In this document: in pieces, positions 5,698 to 5,837 of the stretch | How the letters are laid out: each line of letters starts with the position of its first letter | How positions within the stretch are numbered: position 1 is the first letter of the stretch | Source of the DNA: DATNBT01 sp964579765 | GTDB taxonomy: Bacteria; Acidobacteriota; Vicinamibacteria; Vicinamibacterales; CAVVIG01 | Assembly: GCA_964579765.1 (NCBI GenBank) | Contig: CAZOIK010000029.1 | Span: 1-5,837, forward strand | Direction of reading: 5' to 3' | Length of the DNA stretch: 5,837 nucleotides | Translations under genes and position numbers: made by a program | The notes under the pieces: generated by a model | Seen by the model: only the letters and a program-made list of their open reading frames with translations | Told to the model about the DNA's origin: nothing | Database searches by the model: none

Positions 5698-5837
5698 ATG
5701 CCCTGGTTCGTTCGCGGCGACATCGACGGCTTTTTCGGCCTCGCGCTCGACAACCTCGTCCAGCTGCTGCTGATCGACACGCTGTGCCGCTTCGTCCTCG
5801 GGTTCCCACCCGATCTGGTCTACGGGCGCGTGCTGCC
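5698..5837 (+). CDS. N-terminus of an NCS2/AzgA-like permease (truncated by the window end)
   Basis: The frame opens at ATG 5698 and runs to the window edge, giving 46 full codons. It starts MPWFVRGDIDGFFGLALDN and continues LVQLLLIDTLC, then GFPPDLVYGRVLP. The pattern RGDxDGFFGLxxDNLxxLL followed by GFPxDLVxGRxLP resembles the beginning of acidobacterial and planctomycete membrane proteins annotated as xanthine/uracil permease-like transporters. That assignment is from memory of the family; the substrate cannot be read from this fragment. The hydrophobic stretch FFGLALDNLVQLLLIDTLC would be the first membrane segment. No Shine-Dalgarno sequence is visible upstream, and the gene is 19 bp from the end of the glycosyltransferase gene in the same direction. 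Confidence 0.7.
   Translation, partial: MPWFVRGDIDGFFGLALDNLVQLLLIDTLCRFVLGFPPDLVYGRVL

Overview
The window is GC-rich chromosomal DNA with strong G/C bias at third codon positions. It fits an Acidobacteriota chromosome, probably a Vicinamibacteria-like lineage. This is inferred from the type of secreted protein at the left, an exported PepF-type peptidase, an ArnT/PMT-like family 39 glycosyltransferase and an intergenic 8-bp GCAGAAT-type repeat. No rRNA, marker gene or database search backs the assignment. I see no mobile element, CRISPR array, tRNA or rRNA.

Layout: (1) the last codons of an unidentified + strand gene (1-119). (2) A leader region with a consensus TATAAT overlapping that gene's stop codon, a 110-bp inverted array of 8-bp units, and a good Shine-Dalgarno sequence. 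(3) A secreted protein of unknown function (258-1394, +). (4) A short convergent gap with two stem-loops. (5) A pepF-like M3 metallopeptidase with a signal peptide (1486-3363, -). (6) A 38-bp divergent gap holding an inverted repeat whose two arms each look like an outward-facing -10 box. (7) A large polytopic GT39-like glycosyltransferase (3402-5678, +). (8) The start of an NCS2/AzgA-like permease (5698 to the window end, +).

The genes do not form an obvious pathway. The first secreted protein and the peptidase converge, while the peptidase and the glycosyltransferase diverge. Three complete proteins are predicted to act in the envelope: a secreted protein, an exported peptidase and a membrane glycosyltransferase whose catalytic face is expected on the periplasmic side. 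The permease would be a fourth membrane component.

The most interesting signals are architectural. Three of the four visible starts lack a Shine-Dalgarno sequence and have a TANNNT hexamer 6-9 nt upstream, which predicts leaderless or nearly leaderless transcripts. The fourth start has a classic Shine-Dalgarno sequence behind a potentially highly structured repeat leader. The glycosyltransferase has an unusually long C-terminal membrane half that looks like about five repeated two-helix modules. I found no convincing evidence of a wholly new multi-gene system here.
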